DNA of 64,000 nucleotides from Actinomadura hallensis (GCF_006716765.1 NZ_VFPO01000001.1:3348001-3412000); one strand, 5' to 3'. Numbered from the stretch's first letter, positions 43,670 to 52,735 are shown. The notes: generated from the sequence alone by a model not told the origin. Numbers and translations are program-made.

Positions 43670-44518
43670 CTATCGCAGCGGGGCGGTCGGCCCGCCCGGC
43701 GAGTCGTAACGTCCATCGACGACGGTCTGCGCCAACGCGCCCACCTCGTCCTCGCCTAGCCGGCGATACCCGTCCGCCGTCACCGACGCCACCACGGGGA
43801 AGATCCGGCGCGTCAGATCGGGCCCGCCGGTCGCCGAATCGTCGTCGGCCGCGTCGTACAGCGCCTGGACGCACACCAGCCCCGCGTCCTCCGCCGACAG
43901 ATCCGGCCTGTACAGCTTCTTCAGCGCGCCCCGCGCGAACACCGACCCCGAGCCCACCGAGTGGAAGTCCCGCTCCTCGTACCGGCCCCCCGCCGGGTCG
44001 TAGGAGAAGATCCGCCCCTCGTCCCGCTCCTCGTCATAGCCGGCGAACAGCGGCACCACCGCCAGCCCCTGCATCGCCATGCCCAGGTTCTGCCGCACCA
44101 TCGTCGCCAGCCGGTTCGCCTTGCCCTCCACCGACAGCGTCCGGCCCTCGCGCTTCTCGTAGTGCTCCAGCTCCACCTGGAACAGCCGCACCAGCTCGAT
44201 GCCGATGCCCGCCGTGCCCGCGATCGCGATCGCCGAGAACTCGTCCGCCCGGAACACCTTCTCGATGTCCCGCTGCGCGATCACGTGCCCCGCCGTCGCC
44301 CGGCGGTCGCCCGCCACCACGACCCCGCCGGGGAAGGTCACCGCGACGATCGTCGTCCCGTGCGCGAGCTCCTCCCCCGCACGCGACGACGCCGGCAGGG
44401 TCCGCCCCGCCGGCAGCGACCCCGGCGAGTACGCTCCCAGGAACTCCGTGAACGACGCCATGTCCGGGTTGGCGAACAACCCCGGCAGACGCCCGGTATG
44501 CGATTCGTGGGACGCCAC
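43670..44518 (-). CDS. prcB: 20S proteasome beta subunit (catalytic)
   Basis: This 282-aa precursor has a 54-residue propeptide ending ELAHG and a catalytic Thr55 in [23 protein letters not shown]. The essential Lys/Asp positions fall in GDRRAT and IEKVF, and [15 protein letters not shown] follows. Autocleavage before Thr55 during assembly generates the active protease. GTG 44518 has GGAGGGAAGGGAG upstream. It is directly upstream of prcA, and 163 bp downstream of the endonuclease VII-like gene, which separates it from pup. Confidence 0.97.
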   Translation of the reverse strand: MASHESHTGRLPGLFANPDMASFTEFLGAYSPGSLPAGRTLPASSRAGEELAHGTTIVAVTFPGGVVVAGDRRATAGHVIAQRDIEKVFRADEFSAIAIAGTAGIGIELVRLFQVELEHYEKREGRTLSVEGKANRLATMVRQNLGMAMQGLAVVPLFAGYDEERDEGRIFSYDPAGGRYEERDFHSVGSGSVFARGALKKLYRPDLSAEDAGLVCVQALYDAADDDSATGGPDLTRRIFPVVASVTADGYRRLGEDEVGALAQTVVDGRYDSPGGPTAPLR

Positions 44519-44681
44519 GCGACTCCCTTCCCTCCACCATGGGCGCCGGCTCCTCGACTACCTCCACCGGCGCGGACGAGTACGACCCTACTGTTCAAGG
44601 TCGCCCGCGCGCATGCCGCGCCTTCCCCGGCCGAGTCAGCCCACGGCGAACCGCGGCCCATGGACCGGCGCGCCACCACGG

Positions 44682-45857
44682 TCACCCCGCACGCCGCCGC
44701 CCGGCCGACTCCGCCAGGGCGGCGAAGATCTTCTCCAGGCACAGGTCCACCCACGCCCGGCCCTCACCGTCGCCCTCCTTCCACGCCTTCCTGCGGTGCC
44801 TGCCGTCCGCCTCTCTGTGCGGCTCCCAGCCGCCGGCCGGCACCGTGGCCGGATCGACGTCCGGCAGCGTGAACGACAGCCGTGAAACGCCGCCGGGCAG
44901 GGAAATCTCCTTCACGAGCTGGCCCAGCAGATAATCGGCGGCCCGCCTCAGCGTGAGCGGATCGTCGCCGAACTGCCCCATGCCAGAGTTGCAGCCGCCG
45001 CACGCCATACCCCGGACGGCTCCCGTCTCGTGGTCGTGGTCCACGTGCTCGGCCGGAGCGTCCCCGCAGATGGCGCACCAGCCTCCCTGCAGGTCCAGAA
45101 GCCACCGCGCGTCCGCCTCGTGGATCCCGTACCTCCGGCGCAGATGGTTCTGGCGGTTCGAGCCGCTCAACCTGACCTTCTCTCCCGAGAGCGTCACGCC
45201 AGCGCGACGGTGCGCGTGTCCGTCGATGGCCGGGACGCCCAGTTCAAGCGTCATTCTGTATGCGTGGGGCCCGTCGAACTCCAGGTAGTCCGCGGCGTCG
45301 CCGAGGCAGCGCGGATCGTCGGAGAACTGGCCGAGCCCTCCGTTGCACTTGAAGCAGAGCACGCCGCGGAGCAGCCCGGTCAGATGACTGTGGTCCACGT
45401 GCTTCGGTTCTCCGCGTAGGCAGATGACGCAGATGCCGCCCTGGGCGGCGATCATCTGTTTCACCCGCTCCTCGGTGACGCCGTAGCGCAGCTTCAGCAG
45501 GTAGTTGCGCTCGCTCCCGTGATTGCGCGCCCTGATCTCCGCCATGGCCTTGTTATGGCACGGACGGCAGTAGGCGGCTCGCCCCGACTTCTCCGCGCGA
45601 TTGCTGCCGAACGCGTCAGTCGGCTTCGTCTCCCGGCAACTCGGGCAGTACTTCATGCCTTCCGGCACGTCCGACAGACTTCGATAAGGTCTCGGCACTT
45701 TGCCCAGCTTGGCCTGGCCCTTCCGATACGAGCGGCTGTTTCGTAGCCGGAAGCACGGTTTGCAGTAGTACGCCAGGCCGTCTTTGGACGACTTGTTCTT
45801 CCAGAACTCGGTCGCGGGCTTGATCTCGCCGCAGTCAGAACATCTTTTCGAACGCAT
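44682..45857 (-). CDS. Double endonuclease VII-domain, double zinc-knuckle protein between pup and prcB
   Basis: The 391-aa protein is an internal duplication. Two N-terminal zinc knuckles are C6xxC9...C32xxC35 (CSDCGEIKPATEFWKNK) and C71xxC74...C97xxC100 (CPSCRETKPTDAF). Two endonuclease VII (HNH) units follow. Unit one is RYGVTEERVKQMIAAQGGICVIC...KHVDHSHLTGLLRGVLCFKCNGGLGQFSDDP (124-182). Unit two is RYGIHEADARWLLDLQGGWCAIC...EHVDHDHETGAVRGMACGGCNSGMGQFGDDP (242-300). Both keep HVDHxH and two CxxC pairs, so both nuclease sites look intact. The family includes T4 gp49-type resolvases. Base composition is lower in GC than neighbours. ATG 45857 has AAGG upstream; ATG 45884 is an alternative. 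Confidence 0.8.
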   Translation of the reverse strand: MRSKRCSDCGEIKPATEFWKNKSSKDGLAYYCKPCFRLRNSRSYRKGQAKLGKVPRPYRSLSDVPEGMKYCPSCRETKPTDAFGSNRAEKSGRAAYCRPCHNKAMAEIRARNHGSERNYLLKLRYGVTEERVKQMIAAQGGICVICLRGEPKHVDHSHLTGLLRGVLCFKCNGGLGQFSDDPRCLGDAADYLEFDGPHAYRMTLELGVPAIDGHAHRRAGVTLSGEKVRLSGSNRQNHLRRRYGIHEADARWLLDLQGGWCAICGDAPAEHVDHDHETGAVRGMACGGCNSGMGQFGDDPLTLRRAADYLLGQLVKEISLPGGVSRLSFTLPDVDPATVPAGGWEPHREADGRHRRKAWKEGDGEGRAWVDLCLEKIFAALAESAGRRRAG

Positions 45858-45895
45858 GAGCGGGACCTTACCGGTCCCGCCCATGCATCTACGCT

Positions 45896-45951
45896 GGCTT
45901 TTCTTTATGTCGCTATTGCTAGGGCTTTTTGTTATGTCGCTATTGCCAGGG
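45896..45951. repeat. 27-bp imperfect tandem repeat between pup and the endonuclease VII-like gene
   Basis: TTATGTCGCTATTGCTAGGG (45905-45924) recurs as TTATGTCGCTATTGCCAGGG (45932-45951). The similarity extends left into GGCTTTT, giving a 27-bp period from 45896. The region is strikingly AT-rich for this genome. It lies in the leader of the minus-strand endonuclease gene, downstream of pup. Confidence 0.85.
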
Positions 45952-45969
45952 AATGACCTCTGACCTCTG

Positions 45970-45986
45970 TCCGGTCAAAACGGACA
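45970..45986. promoter_or_regulatory. Inverted repeat just downstream of pup
   Basis: GTCCG-GTCAAAA-CGGAC has 5-bp arms, and on its left the heptamer TGACCTC is directly repeated (45955-45968). It may shape the 3' end of the pup transcript. Confidence 0.35.
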
Positions 45987-45994
45987 AACCAGGA

Positions 45995-46204
45995 TCATTC
46001 ACCGCCTTTTTGGACGTAGCTGCGTACGAAGTCCTCTGCGTTCTCTTCGAGAACTTCGTCGATTTCGTCCAGAATTGAGTCCACGTCGTCGGTGAGCTTC
46101 TCCTGGCGCTCCTGCACGTCCTCGGTGGTCGTGGCCTCGGTCTCCTCGACCTCTTCCGTGCGCCGGGGGGTCTGCTTCTGCCCGCCGGTGTCCTTCGTGG
46201 CCAT
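45995..46204 (-). CDS. pup: Prokaryotic ubiquitin-like protein Pup (encoded C-terminal GGE)
   Basis: This 69-aa intrinsically disordered acidic protein begins MATKDTGGQKQTPRR and has the ARC-binding coiled-coil region EKLTDDVDSILDEIDEVLEENAEDFVRSYVQKGGE. It is covalently attached to lysines by PafA and threads substrates into ARC. The last codon is GAA, so the C-terminus is GGE rather than the GGQ of M. tuberculosis, and deamidation by Dop is not needed. ATG 46204 has GGAGG 8 nt upstream. It is downstream of dop on the same strand. Confidence 0.97.
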   Translation of the reverse strand: MATKDTGGQKQTPRRTEEVEETEATTTEDVQERQEKLTDDVDSILDEIDEVLEENAEDFVRSYVQKGGE

Positions 46205-46410
46205 CTCGTACCTCCGCTCTGCCGGTCCTTCCGACCCTATCTCCGATCTTCGACGACGAGCGGATCTTGGAAACCCGTTTCGTCGTCTCCGCCCCGGGGG
46301 CCGGGGACTTGCTCGGGTTATCGCCGGTCCGCCGACCACTGAAACGGGCATAGCAGTCACGAAACCGAGACCTCGCCCGTTCACGCAGGTCAGCGGGGGC
46401 GCCCGGACTC

Positions 46411-46425
46411 GATAGTCACACTATC
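46411..46425. promoter_or_regulatory. Perfect inverted repeat between dop and pup
   Basis: GATAGT-CAC-ACTATC (6-3-6) lies about 210 bp upstream of the pup start, in the only AT-rich part of the spacer. On the minus strand it offers TTGGAT and TAGTGT/TATCGA hexamers. It could be the pup promoter or operator. Confidence 0.45.
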
Positions 46426-46440
46426 CAATGGGCGCGCGAA

Positions 46441-46474
46441 CCGGCCCGGACGACGCTCGCGCCGTCCGGGCCGG
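46441..46474 (-). terminator. Hairpin terminator after dop
   Basis: A perfect 12-bp stem (46441-46452 with 46463-46474) and 10-nt loop lies 13 nt past the dop stop. This implies pup is largely transcribed from its own promoter. Confidence 0.7.
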
Positions 46475-46486
46475 AGAGGGCCCGGG

Positions 46487-48004
46487 TCAGTCCTGGCCGG
46501 TCAGGGTGGCCACCAGGTCGGCGGCGGTACGGCAGCGGTCCAGGAGCGGCCCCACGTGCTGCTTGGTGCCGCGCAGGGGCTCCAGGGTGGGGACGCGCTG
46601 CAGGGACTCCCGGCCGGGGACGTCGAAGATGACGGAGTCCCACGAGGCGGCCGCGACGGAGTCGGCGTACTGCCGCAGGCAGCGGCCGCGGAAGTAGGCG
46701 CGGGTGTCCTCGGGCGGGTCCTCGACGGCGGCCAGGACCTGGTCCTCGGAGACGAGCCGTTCCATCCGGCCGCGCGCCACGAGGCGGTTGTAGAGGCCCT
46801 TGTCGGGCCGCACGTCGCTGTACTGCAGGTCGACGAGCTGGAGCCGCGGGTGGGACCAGTCGAGGTTGTCGCGGCTGCGGTAGCCCTCCAGGAGGGCGAG
46901 CTTGGCGACCCAGTCGAGCTCGCGGGAGAGCTGCATGGGGTCCTCGCCCAGGCGGTGGAGGACCGACTCCCAGCGGTCCAGGACGTCCTTGGTCATCTCG
47001 TCGACGTCGGACCCGAAACGGTCCTCGACGTACTTGCGGGACTGCTCGAGGTACTCCATCTGGAGCTGGACCGCGGTCATCTTGCGGCCGTCGCGGAGCG
47101 TGAGAAGGTGCTTGCAGGACGGGTCGTGGGAGACGGCGCGCAGCGCGGCGACGGGCATGTCGACGGACAGGTCGACGGTGAGGAACCCGTCCTCGATCAT
47201 GGCGAGGACGAGCGAGGTGGTGCCGAGCTTCAGGTAGGTGGACAGCTCGGCCATGTTGGCGTCGCCGATGATGACGTGGAGGCGGCGGTACTTCTCGGGG
47301 TCGGCGTGGGGCTCGTCGCGGGTGTTGATGATGGGCCGCTTGAGCGTGGTCTCGAGGCCGACCTCGACCTCGAAGAAGTCGGCGCGCTGGCTGATCTGGA
47401 AGCCGTCGCCGCGTCCGTCGACGCCGATGCCGACGCGGCCGGCGCCCGCGACGACCTGGCGTGAGACGAAGAACGGGGTGAGGTGCCGGACGATGTCGGC
47501 GAAGGGCGTCTCGCGGCGCATGAGGTAGTTCTCATGGCAGCCGTAGGAGGCGCCCTTGTTGTCGGTGTTGTTCTTGTAGAGCTGGATGGGGTGGGTGCCG
47601 GGGACCATGGCGGCGCGCTCGGCGGCGTCGACCATGACGCGTTCTCCGGCCTTGTCCCAGATGACGGCGTCGCGGGGGTTGGTGCACTCGGGTGCGGAGT
47701 ACTCGGGGTGGGCGTGGTCGACGTAGAGCCGCGCGCCGTTGGTGAGGATGACGTTGGCGAGGCCGAGGTCCTCGTCGGTGAGCTGGCTGGGGTCGGCGAC
47801 CTCGCGGGCGAGGTCGAACCCGCGGGCGTCGCGGAGCGGGTTCTCCTCCTCGAAGTCCCAGCGGGCCCTGCGGGCGCGCGCCGCCGATGCCGCGAGGTAG
47901 GCGTTGACGACCTGGGAGGAGGTCACCATCGCGTTGGCCCCTGGCTGTCCCGGTACGGAGATGCCGTACTCGGTCTCGATGCCCATCACCCGCCGAACAC
48001 TCAT
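46487..48004 (-). CDS. dop: Depupylase/deamidase Dop
   Basis: This 505-aa paralogue of PafA has [16 protein letters not shown] with the catalytic-region GIETEYG, then the Dop-specific loop region [52 protein letters not shown]. It also has [21 protein letters not shown] and [31 protein letters not shown]. It removes Pup from substrates, and in GGQ organisms also deamidates Pup; only the former is needed here. ATG 48004 follows TAGGCT by 7 nt with no SD. Confidence 0.96.
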   Translation of the reverse strand: MSVRRVMGIETEYGISVPGQPGANAMVTSSQVVNAYLAASAARARRARWDFEEENPLRDARGFDLAREVADPSQLTDEDLGLANVILTNGARLYVDHAHPEYSAPECTNPRDAVIWDKAGERVMVDAAERAAMVPGTHPIQLYKNNTDNKGASYGCHENYLMRRETPFADIVRHLTPFFVSRQVVAGAGRVGIGVDGRGDGFQISQRADFFEVEVGLETTLKRPIINTRDEPHADPEKYRRLHVIIGDANMAELSTYLKLGTTSLVLAMIEDGFLTVDLSVDMPVAALRAVSHDPSCKHLLTLRDGRKMTAVQLQMEYLEQSRKYVEDRFGSDVDEMTKDVLDRWESVLHRLGEDPMQLSRELDWVAKLALLEGYRSRDNLDWSHPRLQLVDLQYSDVRPDKGLYNRLVARGRMERLVSEDQVLAAVEDPPEDTRAYFRGRCLRQYADSVAAASWDSVIFDVPGRESLQRVPTLEPLRGTKQHVGPLLDRCRTAADLVATLTGQD

Positions 48005-48011
48005 ATCGTCG

Positions 48012-48017
48012 AGCCTA
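48012..48017 (-). promoter_or_regulatory. Leaderless -10 element of dop
   Basis: TAGGCT on the minus strand lies 7 nt before ATG 48004, the same arrangement as helY. Confidence 0.45.
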
Positions 48018-48081
48018 TCGGTGCGCGCGGGGTGGAGCCACGGGGCCGGGTGTTCGGGGCGGGTGTGGCGGGGCAGGCCGA

Positions 48082-48113
48082 CGCGGCGGCTCCCCGGTCC
48101 GGGGGCCGCCGCG
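48082..48113 (-). terminator. Hairpin terminator after arc
   Basis: CGCGGCGGC (48082-48090) pairs with GCCGCCGCG (48105-48113), and CCCC/GGGG pair inside it. It lies 24 nt beyond the arc stop. Confidence 0.6.
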
Positions 48114-48136
48114 CCGCTGTCACGGTGTGCGCCGTG

Positions 48137-49900
48137 TTACAGGTACTGGCCGGTGTTGGCGACGGTGTCGATGGACCGGCCGGCCTCGGAGCCCTTGGTG
48201 CCGGAGACGAGCGTGCGGATGTAGACGATCCGCTCGCCCTTCTTGCCGGAGATGCGGGCCCAGTCGTCGGGGTTGGTGGTGTTGGGCAGGTCCTCGTTCT
48301 CGCTGAACTCGTCGACGCAGGCGGCGAGGAGGTGGTTGACGCGGAGTCCCTTCTGGCCGGTGTCGAGGTACTGCTTGATGGCCATCTTCTTGGCGCGGTC
48401 GACGATGTTCTGGATCATCGCGCCGGAGTTGAAGTCCTTGAAGTAGAGGACTTCCTTGTCGCCGTTGGCGTAGGTGACCTCGAGGAAGCGGTTCTCCTCG
48501 GTTTCGGCGTACATGCGCTCGACGGTCGCCTGGATCATGGCCTCGACGGTGGCCTCCTCGGAGCCGCCGTGCTCCTTGAGGTCGTCGGGGTGGAGCGGCA
48601 GCCCGGTGAGGATGTACTTGGAGAAGATGTCCTTGGCGGCCTCGGCGTCCGGACGCTCGATCTTGATCTTGACGTCGAGCCGGCCGGGGCGCAGGATCGC
48701 CGGGTCGATCATGTCCTCGCGGTTGGAGGCGCCGATGACGATGACGTTCTCCAGCCCTTCGACGCCGTCGATCTCGCTGAGGAGCTGCGGGACGATGGTG
48801 TTCTCGACGTCGGAGGAGACTCCGGATCCGCGGGTGCGGAAGATGGAGTCCATCTCGTCGAAGAAGACGATGACGGGTGTTCCGGCGGACGCCTTCTCGC
48901 GGGCGCGCTGGAAGACCAGGCGGATGTGCCGCTCGGTTTCGCCGACGTACTTGTTGAGCAGCTCGGGGCCCTTGATGTTGAGGAAGAAGCTCTTGCCCTC
49001 CTGCCCGGTCTTCTCGGCGACCTGCTTGGCGAGGGAGTTGGCGACGGCCTTGGCGATGAGCGTCTTGCCGCATCCAGGGGGTCCGTACAGGAGGACTCCC
49101 TTGGGCGGGCGGAGCTGGTGCTCGCGGAAGAGGTCGGCGTGCAGGTACGGGAGTTCCACGGCGTCGCGGATCATTTCGATCTGCGAGCCGAGGCCGCCGA
49201 TCTCGTCGTAGGAGATGTCGGGGACCTCTTCGAGGACGAGTTCTTCGACCTCCGCCTTGTGGATCTTCTCGTAGGCGTATCCGGACCGCGGTTCGAGCAT
49301 GAGGGAGTCGCCGGCGCGCAGGGGCACTCCGCGGAGCGGTTCGGCGAGCTTGATGACGCGTTCCTCGTCGGCGTGCGCGATGACGAGGGCGCGTTCCCCG
49401 TCGTCGAAGAGCTCCTTGAGCATGACGACTTCGCCCTGTTCTTCGAAGTCGAGTGCTTCGACGACGTTGAGGGCCTCGTTGAGCAGAACCTCTTGGCCGC
49501 GCTGGAGGGAGTCGACGTCGACCGCCGGGCTGACGTTCACGCGGAGTTTGCGTCCGCCGGTGAAGATGTCGACGGTCCCGTCGTCGCGGGCTTCGAGGAA
49601 GACCCCGAACCCGGATGGTGGTTGTGCGAGCCTGTCGACCTCCTCCTTGAGCGCCACTATCTGCTCACGAGCCTCTTTGAGGGTCGCTACGAGACGCTCG
49701 TTCTGACCGGTTACGGCGGCCAGGTTGGCCTGTGCCTCATGGAGGCGTTCTTCCAGAACACGTACTTGGCGCGGGGATTCCGCGAGCTTCCGGCGCAGCA
49801 CGGAGATCTCCTCCTCCAGGAAGGAGATCTGCGTCTGGAGGTCCTTGACCTCTTTTTCGTGCTGCGCCTTGCGCGCCCCAGCATCGTCACGAGCGGCCAC
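48137..49900 (-). CDS. arc: Proteasome-associated AAA ATPase ARC/Mpa
   Basis: The 587-aa protein has an N-terminal coiled coil (about 10-92) that binds Pup, tandem OB domains (about 96-225) and an AAA module. The AAA module has Walker A GPPGCGKT (273-280), Walker [10 protein letters not shown] (343-351), pore-loop region around [11 protein letters not shown] (310-320) and [13 protein letters not shown]. It ends GQYL, the HbYX-like tail that docks into PrcA pockets and opens the gate. It unfolds pupylated proteins into the 20S core. GTG 49900 has GAGGAGG upstream. Confidence 0.97.
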   Translation of the reverse strand: MAARDDAGARKAQHEKEVKDLQTQISFLEEEISVLRRKLAESPRQVRVLEERLHEAQANLAAVTGQNERLVATLKEAREQIVALKEEVDRLAQPPSGFGVFLEARDDGTVDIFTGGRKLRVNVSPAVDVDSLQRGQEVLLNEALNVVEALDFEEQGEVVMLKELFDDGERALVIAHADEERVIKLAEPLRGVPLRAGDSLMLEPRSGYAYEKIHKAEVEELVLEEVPDISYDEIGGLGSQIEMIRDAVELPYLHADLFREHQLRPPKGVLLYGPPGCGKTLIAKAVANSLAKQVAEKTGQEGKSFFLNIKGPELLNKYVGETERHIRLVFQRAREKASAGTPVIVFFDEMDSIFRTRGSGVSSDVENTIVPQLLSEIDGVEGLENVIVIGASNREDMIDPAILRPGRLDVKIKIERPDAEAAKDIFSKYILTGLPLHPDDLKEHGGSEEATVEAMIQATVERMYAETEENRFLEVTYANGDKEVLYFKDFNSGAMIQNIVDRAKKMAIKQYLDTGQKGLRVNHLLAACVDEFSENEDLPNTTNPDDWARISGKKGERIVYIRTLVSGTKGSEAGRSIDTVANTGQYL

Positions 49901-50237
49901 GCCCCGTCACCTCCTCACGAAGAGAGCCGACGACCTACTGAGACCCTACCTATCTGGAGGGCTTCCGTAACCTGCCCATTCGGTGTTCGTGTCGTGCGGG
50001 GGTGTTCCGGGAGGGTTGGAAGGGGCGCCGTGGGGACGGCCCGGGGCGAAGGGTTACGGGTCCTGGACCTGGGGGTTCTTGGACGCGGGCGTGTCGTGAC
50101 GGGCGGTTTGCCGAGTTCGGTGGCGGGGTGGGGCGCGACAGGGGTGTGTCGGGCGCGGACGGCCGGGGTCGGGGGTGCGGCGGCGCGGGCGCCGGTGACC
50201 GCGGGTGAGGGGCCGGGGACGGCGCCCGGGATGTGAT
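49901..50237. other. 337-bp non-coding stretch containing the arc promoter
   Basis: On the minus strand TTACGG (49965-49970) and TAGGGT (49943-49948), 16 bp apart, are a candidate promoter with a 36-nt leader and SD for arc. The remainder (49975-50237) is GC-rich with no supported gene. Confidence 0.4.
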
Positions 50238-51248
50238 CTATGCCTCGGCGTCGCCGCCGGGCGTGGCGTGCCCGCCGGGCGGGGCCTCGCCGGGCGGAGG
50301 GGCGTCGGCGGGCGGAGGGGCGTCGGCGGGAGGCGTCGTGTCGGCGGGGCGGGCGGGGTCGCGGGGGGCGGGGTGGGCGCCCTTGGCGGGGCGGCGGCGC
50401 CGGGCGGGGGGCGTGACGCCGTCGGCGAGGCGGCGGGCGGTGACGAGGAAGCCGGTGTGGCCGATCATGCGGTGGTCGGGGCGGACGGCGAGGCCGTCGA
50501 CGTGCCAGGTGCGGAGCATGGTCTCGAAGGCGTGGGGTTCGGCGAAGCTGCCGTGGGCGCGGATGTCCTCGACGATGCGGGACATCTGGGTGGTGGTGGC
50601 GATGTAGGCGCAGATGACGCCGCCGGGGATGAGGGCCTTGGCGACGGCGTCGAGGGGTTCCCAGGGGGCGAGCATGTCGAGGACGACGCGGTCGACCTCG
50701 GTCTCGGTGAGGGATTCCTCGAGGGAGCCGACGGTGAGGCGCCAGGCGGGGTGGGGGCCGCCGAAGAACTTCTCGACGTTGGCGCGGGCGATGTCGGCGA
50801 AGTCGGGGCGCCGCTCGTAGGAGGACAGGAGGCCCTTCTCGCCCACGGCGCGCAGGAGGAAGCAGCTGAGGGCGCCGGATCCGGCGCCGGCCTCGACGAC
50901 GCGGGCGCCGGGGAAGATGTCGGCCATCGCGATGATCTGCGCGGCGTCCTTGGGGTAGACGACGGCGGCGCCGCGGGGCATGCGGAGGGTGAAGTCGGCG
51001 AGGAGGGGGCGGAAGGCGAGGAATTCGATGCCGCCGCTGGTGCGGTAGACGGTGCCTTCGGGGCTTCCGATGATGGCGTCGTGGGGGACGGTGCCCTTGT
51101 GGGAGTGGTACTGCTTGCCGGGCTGGAGGGTGATGGTGTTGACGCGGCCCTTGGGGTCGGTGAGCTGAACCTGGTCTCCGGGCCGGAACGGGCCGTGGGG
51201 GATGCGGCCGGGGGTGGGTGCGGGCTCGTTCGGCTGGGGTTCGCTCAT
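50238..51248 (-). CDS. trmI: tRNA (adenine-58-N1)-methyltransferase TrmI
   Basis: This 336-aa protein has the actinobacterial TrmI N-terminal domain (PFRPGDQVQLTDPKGRVNTITLQPGKQYHSHKGTVPHDAIIGSPEGTVYRTSGG) and a Rossmann-fold SAM domain (VVEAGAGSGALSCFLLRAVG, LDMLAPWE). It adds m1A58 to tRNA. Residues about 300-336 are a Pro/Ala/Asp tail from an 18-bp tandem repeat at 50292-50327. ATG 51248 lacks an SD; TAACCT lies 8 nt before it, in leaderless spacing. Its position next to the arc-dop-pup cluster is common in actinobacteria. Confidence 0.93.
   Translation of the reverse strand: MSEPQPNEPAPTPGRIPHGPFRPGDQVQLTDPKGRVNTITLQPGKQYHSHKGTVPHDAIIGSPEGTVYRTSGGIEFLAFRPLLADFTLRMPRGAAVVYPKDAAQIIAMADIFPGARVVEAGAGSGALSCFLLRAVGEKGLLSSYERRPDFADIARANVEKFFGGPHPAWRLTVGSLEESLTETEVDRVVLDMLAPWEPLDAVAKALIPGGVICAYIATTTQMSRIVEDIRAHGSFAEPHAFETMLRTWHVDGLAVRPDHRMIGHTGFLVTARRLADGVTPPARRRRPAKGAHPAPRDPARPADTTPPADAPPPADAPPPGEAPPGGHATPGGDAEA
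50292..50327. repeat. 18-bp tandem repeat in the 3' end of trmI
   Basis: GGGCGGAGGGGCGTCGGC occurs at 50292-50309 and 50310-50327, in frame, encoding a repeated Pro-Pro-Ala-Asp-Ala-Pro unit of the TrmI tail. Confidence 0.8.
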
Positions 51249-51256
51249 GGTGGTCA

Positions 51257-51262
51257 AGGTTA
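51257..51262 (-). promoter_or_regulatory. Leaderless -10 element of trmI
   Basis: TAACCT on the minus strand lies 8 nt before ATG 51248, with no SD. Confidence 0.4.
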
Positions 51263-51373
51263 TCGGCGTGCGGGAGGGCGCCGTGCCGCAGCGTCGGGGC
51301 GTCGCGGCGGGGCGGGCCGGTCCGCGGCCGGATGCGGGCCGGTTCGGTCGGGCGGGGCGGTCGGGCGGGGAGT

Positions 51374-52564
51374 TCAGATGCCGGCGAAGGCCCGGTCGAC
51401 GTCGGCGGTGGCGAGGACGCCGTAGATGCTCCCGTCGGGTTCGACGAGGAGGTACTCGGTGGCGGGGCTGCGGCGGAGCGCGTCGAGGAGGTCCTCGCCG
51501 GAGAGGTCGGCGGGGAGGGTGAGCCCGTCGTCGATGCCGCGGGACAGTTCGCCCGCGGTGATCCAGGGGCGGCGGTGCTCGGGGGTGGCGGTGACGGCCT
51601 TCTCGCTGACGAGGCCGAGGGGGCGGCCGTCGTGGTCGGTGATGACGATGGCGCCGGCCTGGTCGTGGTGGGTGCGGCGGATCGCCTCGGCGAGGGGGAC
51701 GTCGGGGGTGACGAGGACGGCGCGGCGGGCGAGGCCGCGGGCGGTGAGGTGGGGGATGCGGTCGCGGATGTGCTCGGCGCGGATGGCCTGGGTGGCGCCG
51801 ACCCAGATGAAGGAGGCGACGAGCGCGGACCACAGGAGGGCGAGCCAGCCGATGCCGCCGACGCCTTCGCCCTCGGCGGCGCCGGTTCCGTAGGTGGCGA
51901 GCCAGGCGCCGGCGAAGAGGCAGGCGACGGCGACGGCGCGGCCGACCCAGCCGGCGATGATGGCGCCGTTGCGGCTGTGCCCGGTGGCCTTCCAGACGGC
52001 GGCACGGATGAGGCGTCCGCCGTCGAGGGGGAGGCCGGGCAGGAGGTTGAAGACGCCGACGAGGAGGTTGGCGAAGGTGAGGGCGTCGACGAGGAGGAGG
52101 GCGATGCCGGGGAGGGGGAGCAGGAGGTGGGCGAGGACGCCGAGTCCGGCGAGGACGAGGTTGACGAGGGGGCCGGCGAAGGCGATGAGGAATTCGCGGC
52201 CGGGGGTGGGGGCTTCGCGTTCGATGGCGGTCTCGCCGCCGAGGACGTGGAGGGTGACGGAGCGGACGGGGAGGCGGAAGGCGCGCGCGGTGACGGCGTG
52301 GCTGAGTTCGTGGACGAAGACGGAGCCGTAGAGGAGGACGGCGTAGGTGAAGGCGACGGCGTAGCTGAGGGGGCGTTCGACGACGTCGTTGACCTGGCCT
52401 TCGAACAGGACGGTGATCAGCGCGGCGACGACGAACCAGCTGGGCGAGACGTAGACGGGGATGCCGAAGGGGCGTCCCATGAGGAGGCCGGGGCGTGGTG
52501 TGCCGCCGGGGGTGGGGCGGCCGGGGGGCGTGGTGTCCTCGGTCGGTGGCGCGCTGCGTGTCAC
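51374..52564 (-). CDS. Site-2 protease-like M50 metallopeptidase with CBS domains
   Basis: This 396-aa integral membrane protein has the zinc motif HELSH in FVHELSHAVTARAF, the second motif LLPGLPLDGGRLIRAAVW (Asp ligand) and about six TM segments (for example SWFVVAALITVLFEG, EFLIAFAGPLVNLVLAGLGVLAH). A cytoplasmic pair of CBS domains follows (VTPDVPLAEAIRRTHHDQAGAIVITDHDGRPLGLV, LLDALRRSPATEYLLVEPDGSIYGVL). It is similar to mycobacterial Rip3-type proteases that cleave membrane proteins in regulatory cascades; the CBS pair may sense nucleotides. GTG 52564 follows TAGCAT by 7 nt (leaderless). Confidence 0.92.
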   Translation of the reverse strand: MTRSAPPTEDTTPPGRPTPGGTPRPGLLMGRPFGIPVYVSPSWFVVAALITVLFEGQVNDVVERPLSYAVAFTYAVLLYGSVFVHELSHAVTARAFRLPVRSVTLHVLGGETAIEREAPTPGREFLIAFAGPLVNLVLAGLGVLAHLLLPLPGIALLLVDALTFANLLVGVFNLLPGLPLDGGRLIRAAVWKATGHSRNGAIIAGWVGRAVAVACLFAGAWLATYGTGAAEGEGVGGIGWLALLWSALVASFIWVGATQAIRAEHIRDRIPHLTARGLARRAVLVTPDVPLAEAIRRTHHDQAGAIVITDHDGRPLGLVSEKAVTATPEHRRPWITAGELSRGIDDGLTLPADLSGEDLLDALRRSPATEYLLVEPDGSIYGVLATADVDRAFAGI

Positions 52565-52571
52565 GTCATCG

Positions 52572-52577
52572 ATGCTA
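52572..52577 (-). promoter_or_regulatory. Leaderless -10 element of the M50 protease gene
   Basis: TAGCAT on the minus strand lies 7 nt before GTG 52564, with no SD. Confidence 0.4.
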
Positions 52578-52735
52578 CGGCCCTGCGGCGGCGGAACGGC
52601 CGGTGGCGGGCGGGTTCGGGTGCCGGTCGGGGCGGGATGCGGGCCGGTCGGGGCCGGTGGGGCGGGCCGGGGCGGGGCGGCGGCGGGGCGGTGGCGGGAG
52701 TTCGGGGGCTGCGGGATTTCGTCGTGGGCGTCCCC

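Noticed and set aside
45896..45951. CRISPR-like repeat
   Set aside because: Only two adjacent copies of a 27-bp unit without spacers or cas genes; treated as a tandem repeat.
47483..50236. 917-aa plus-strand ORF over arc and dop
   Set aside because: Val/Gly/Asp-rich antisense of arc and dop; no domain recognisable.
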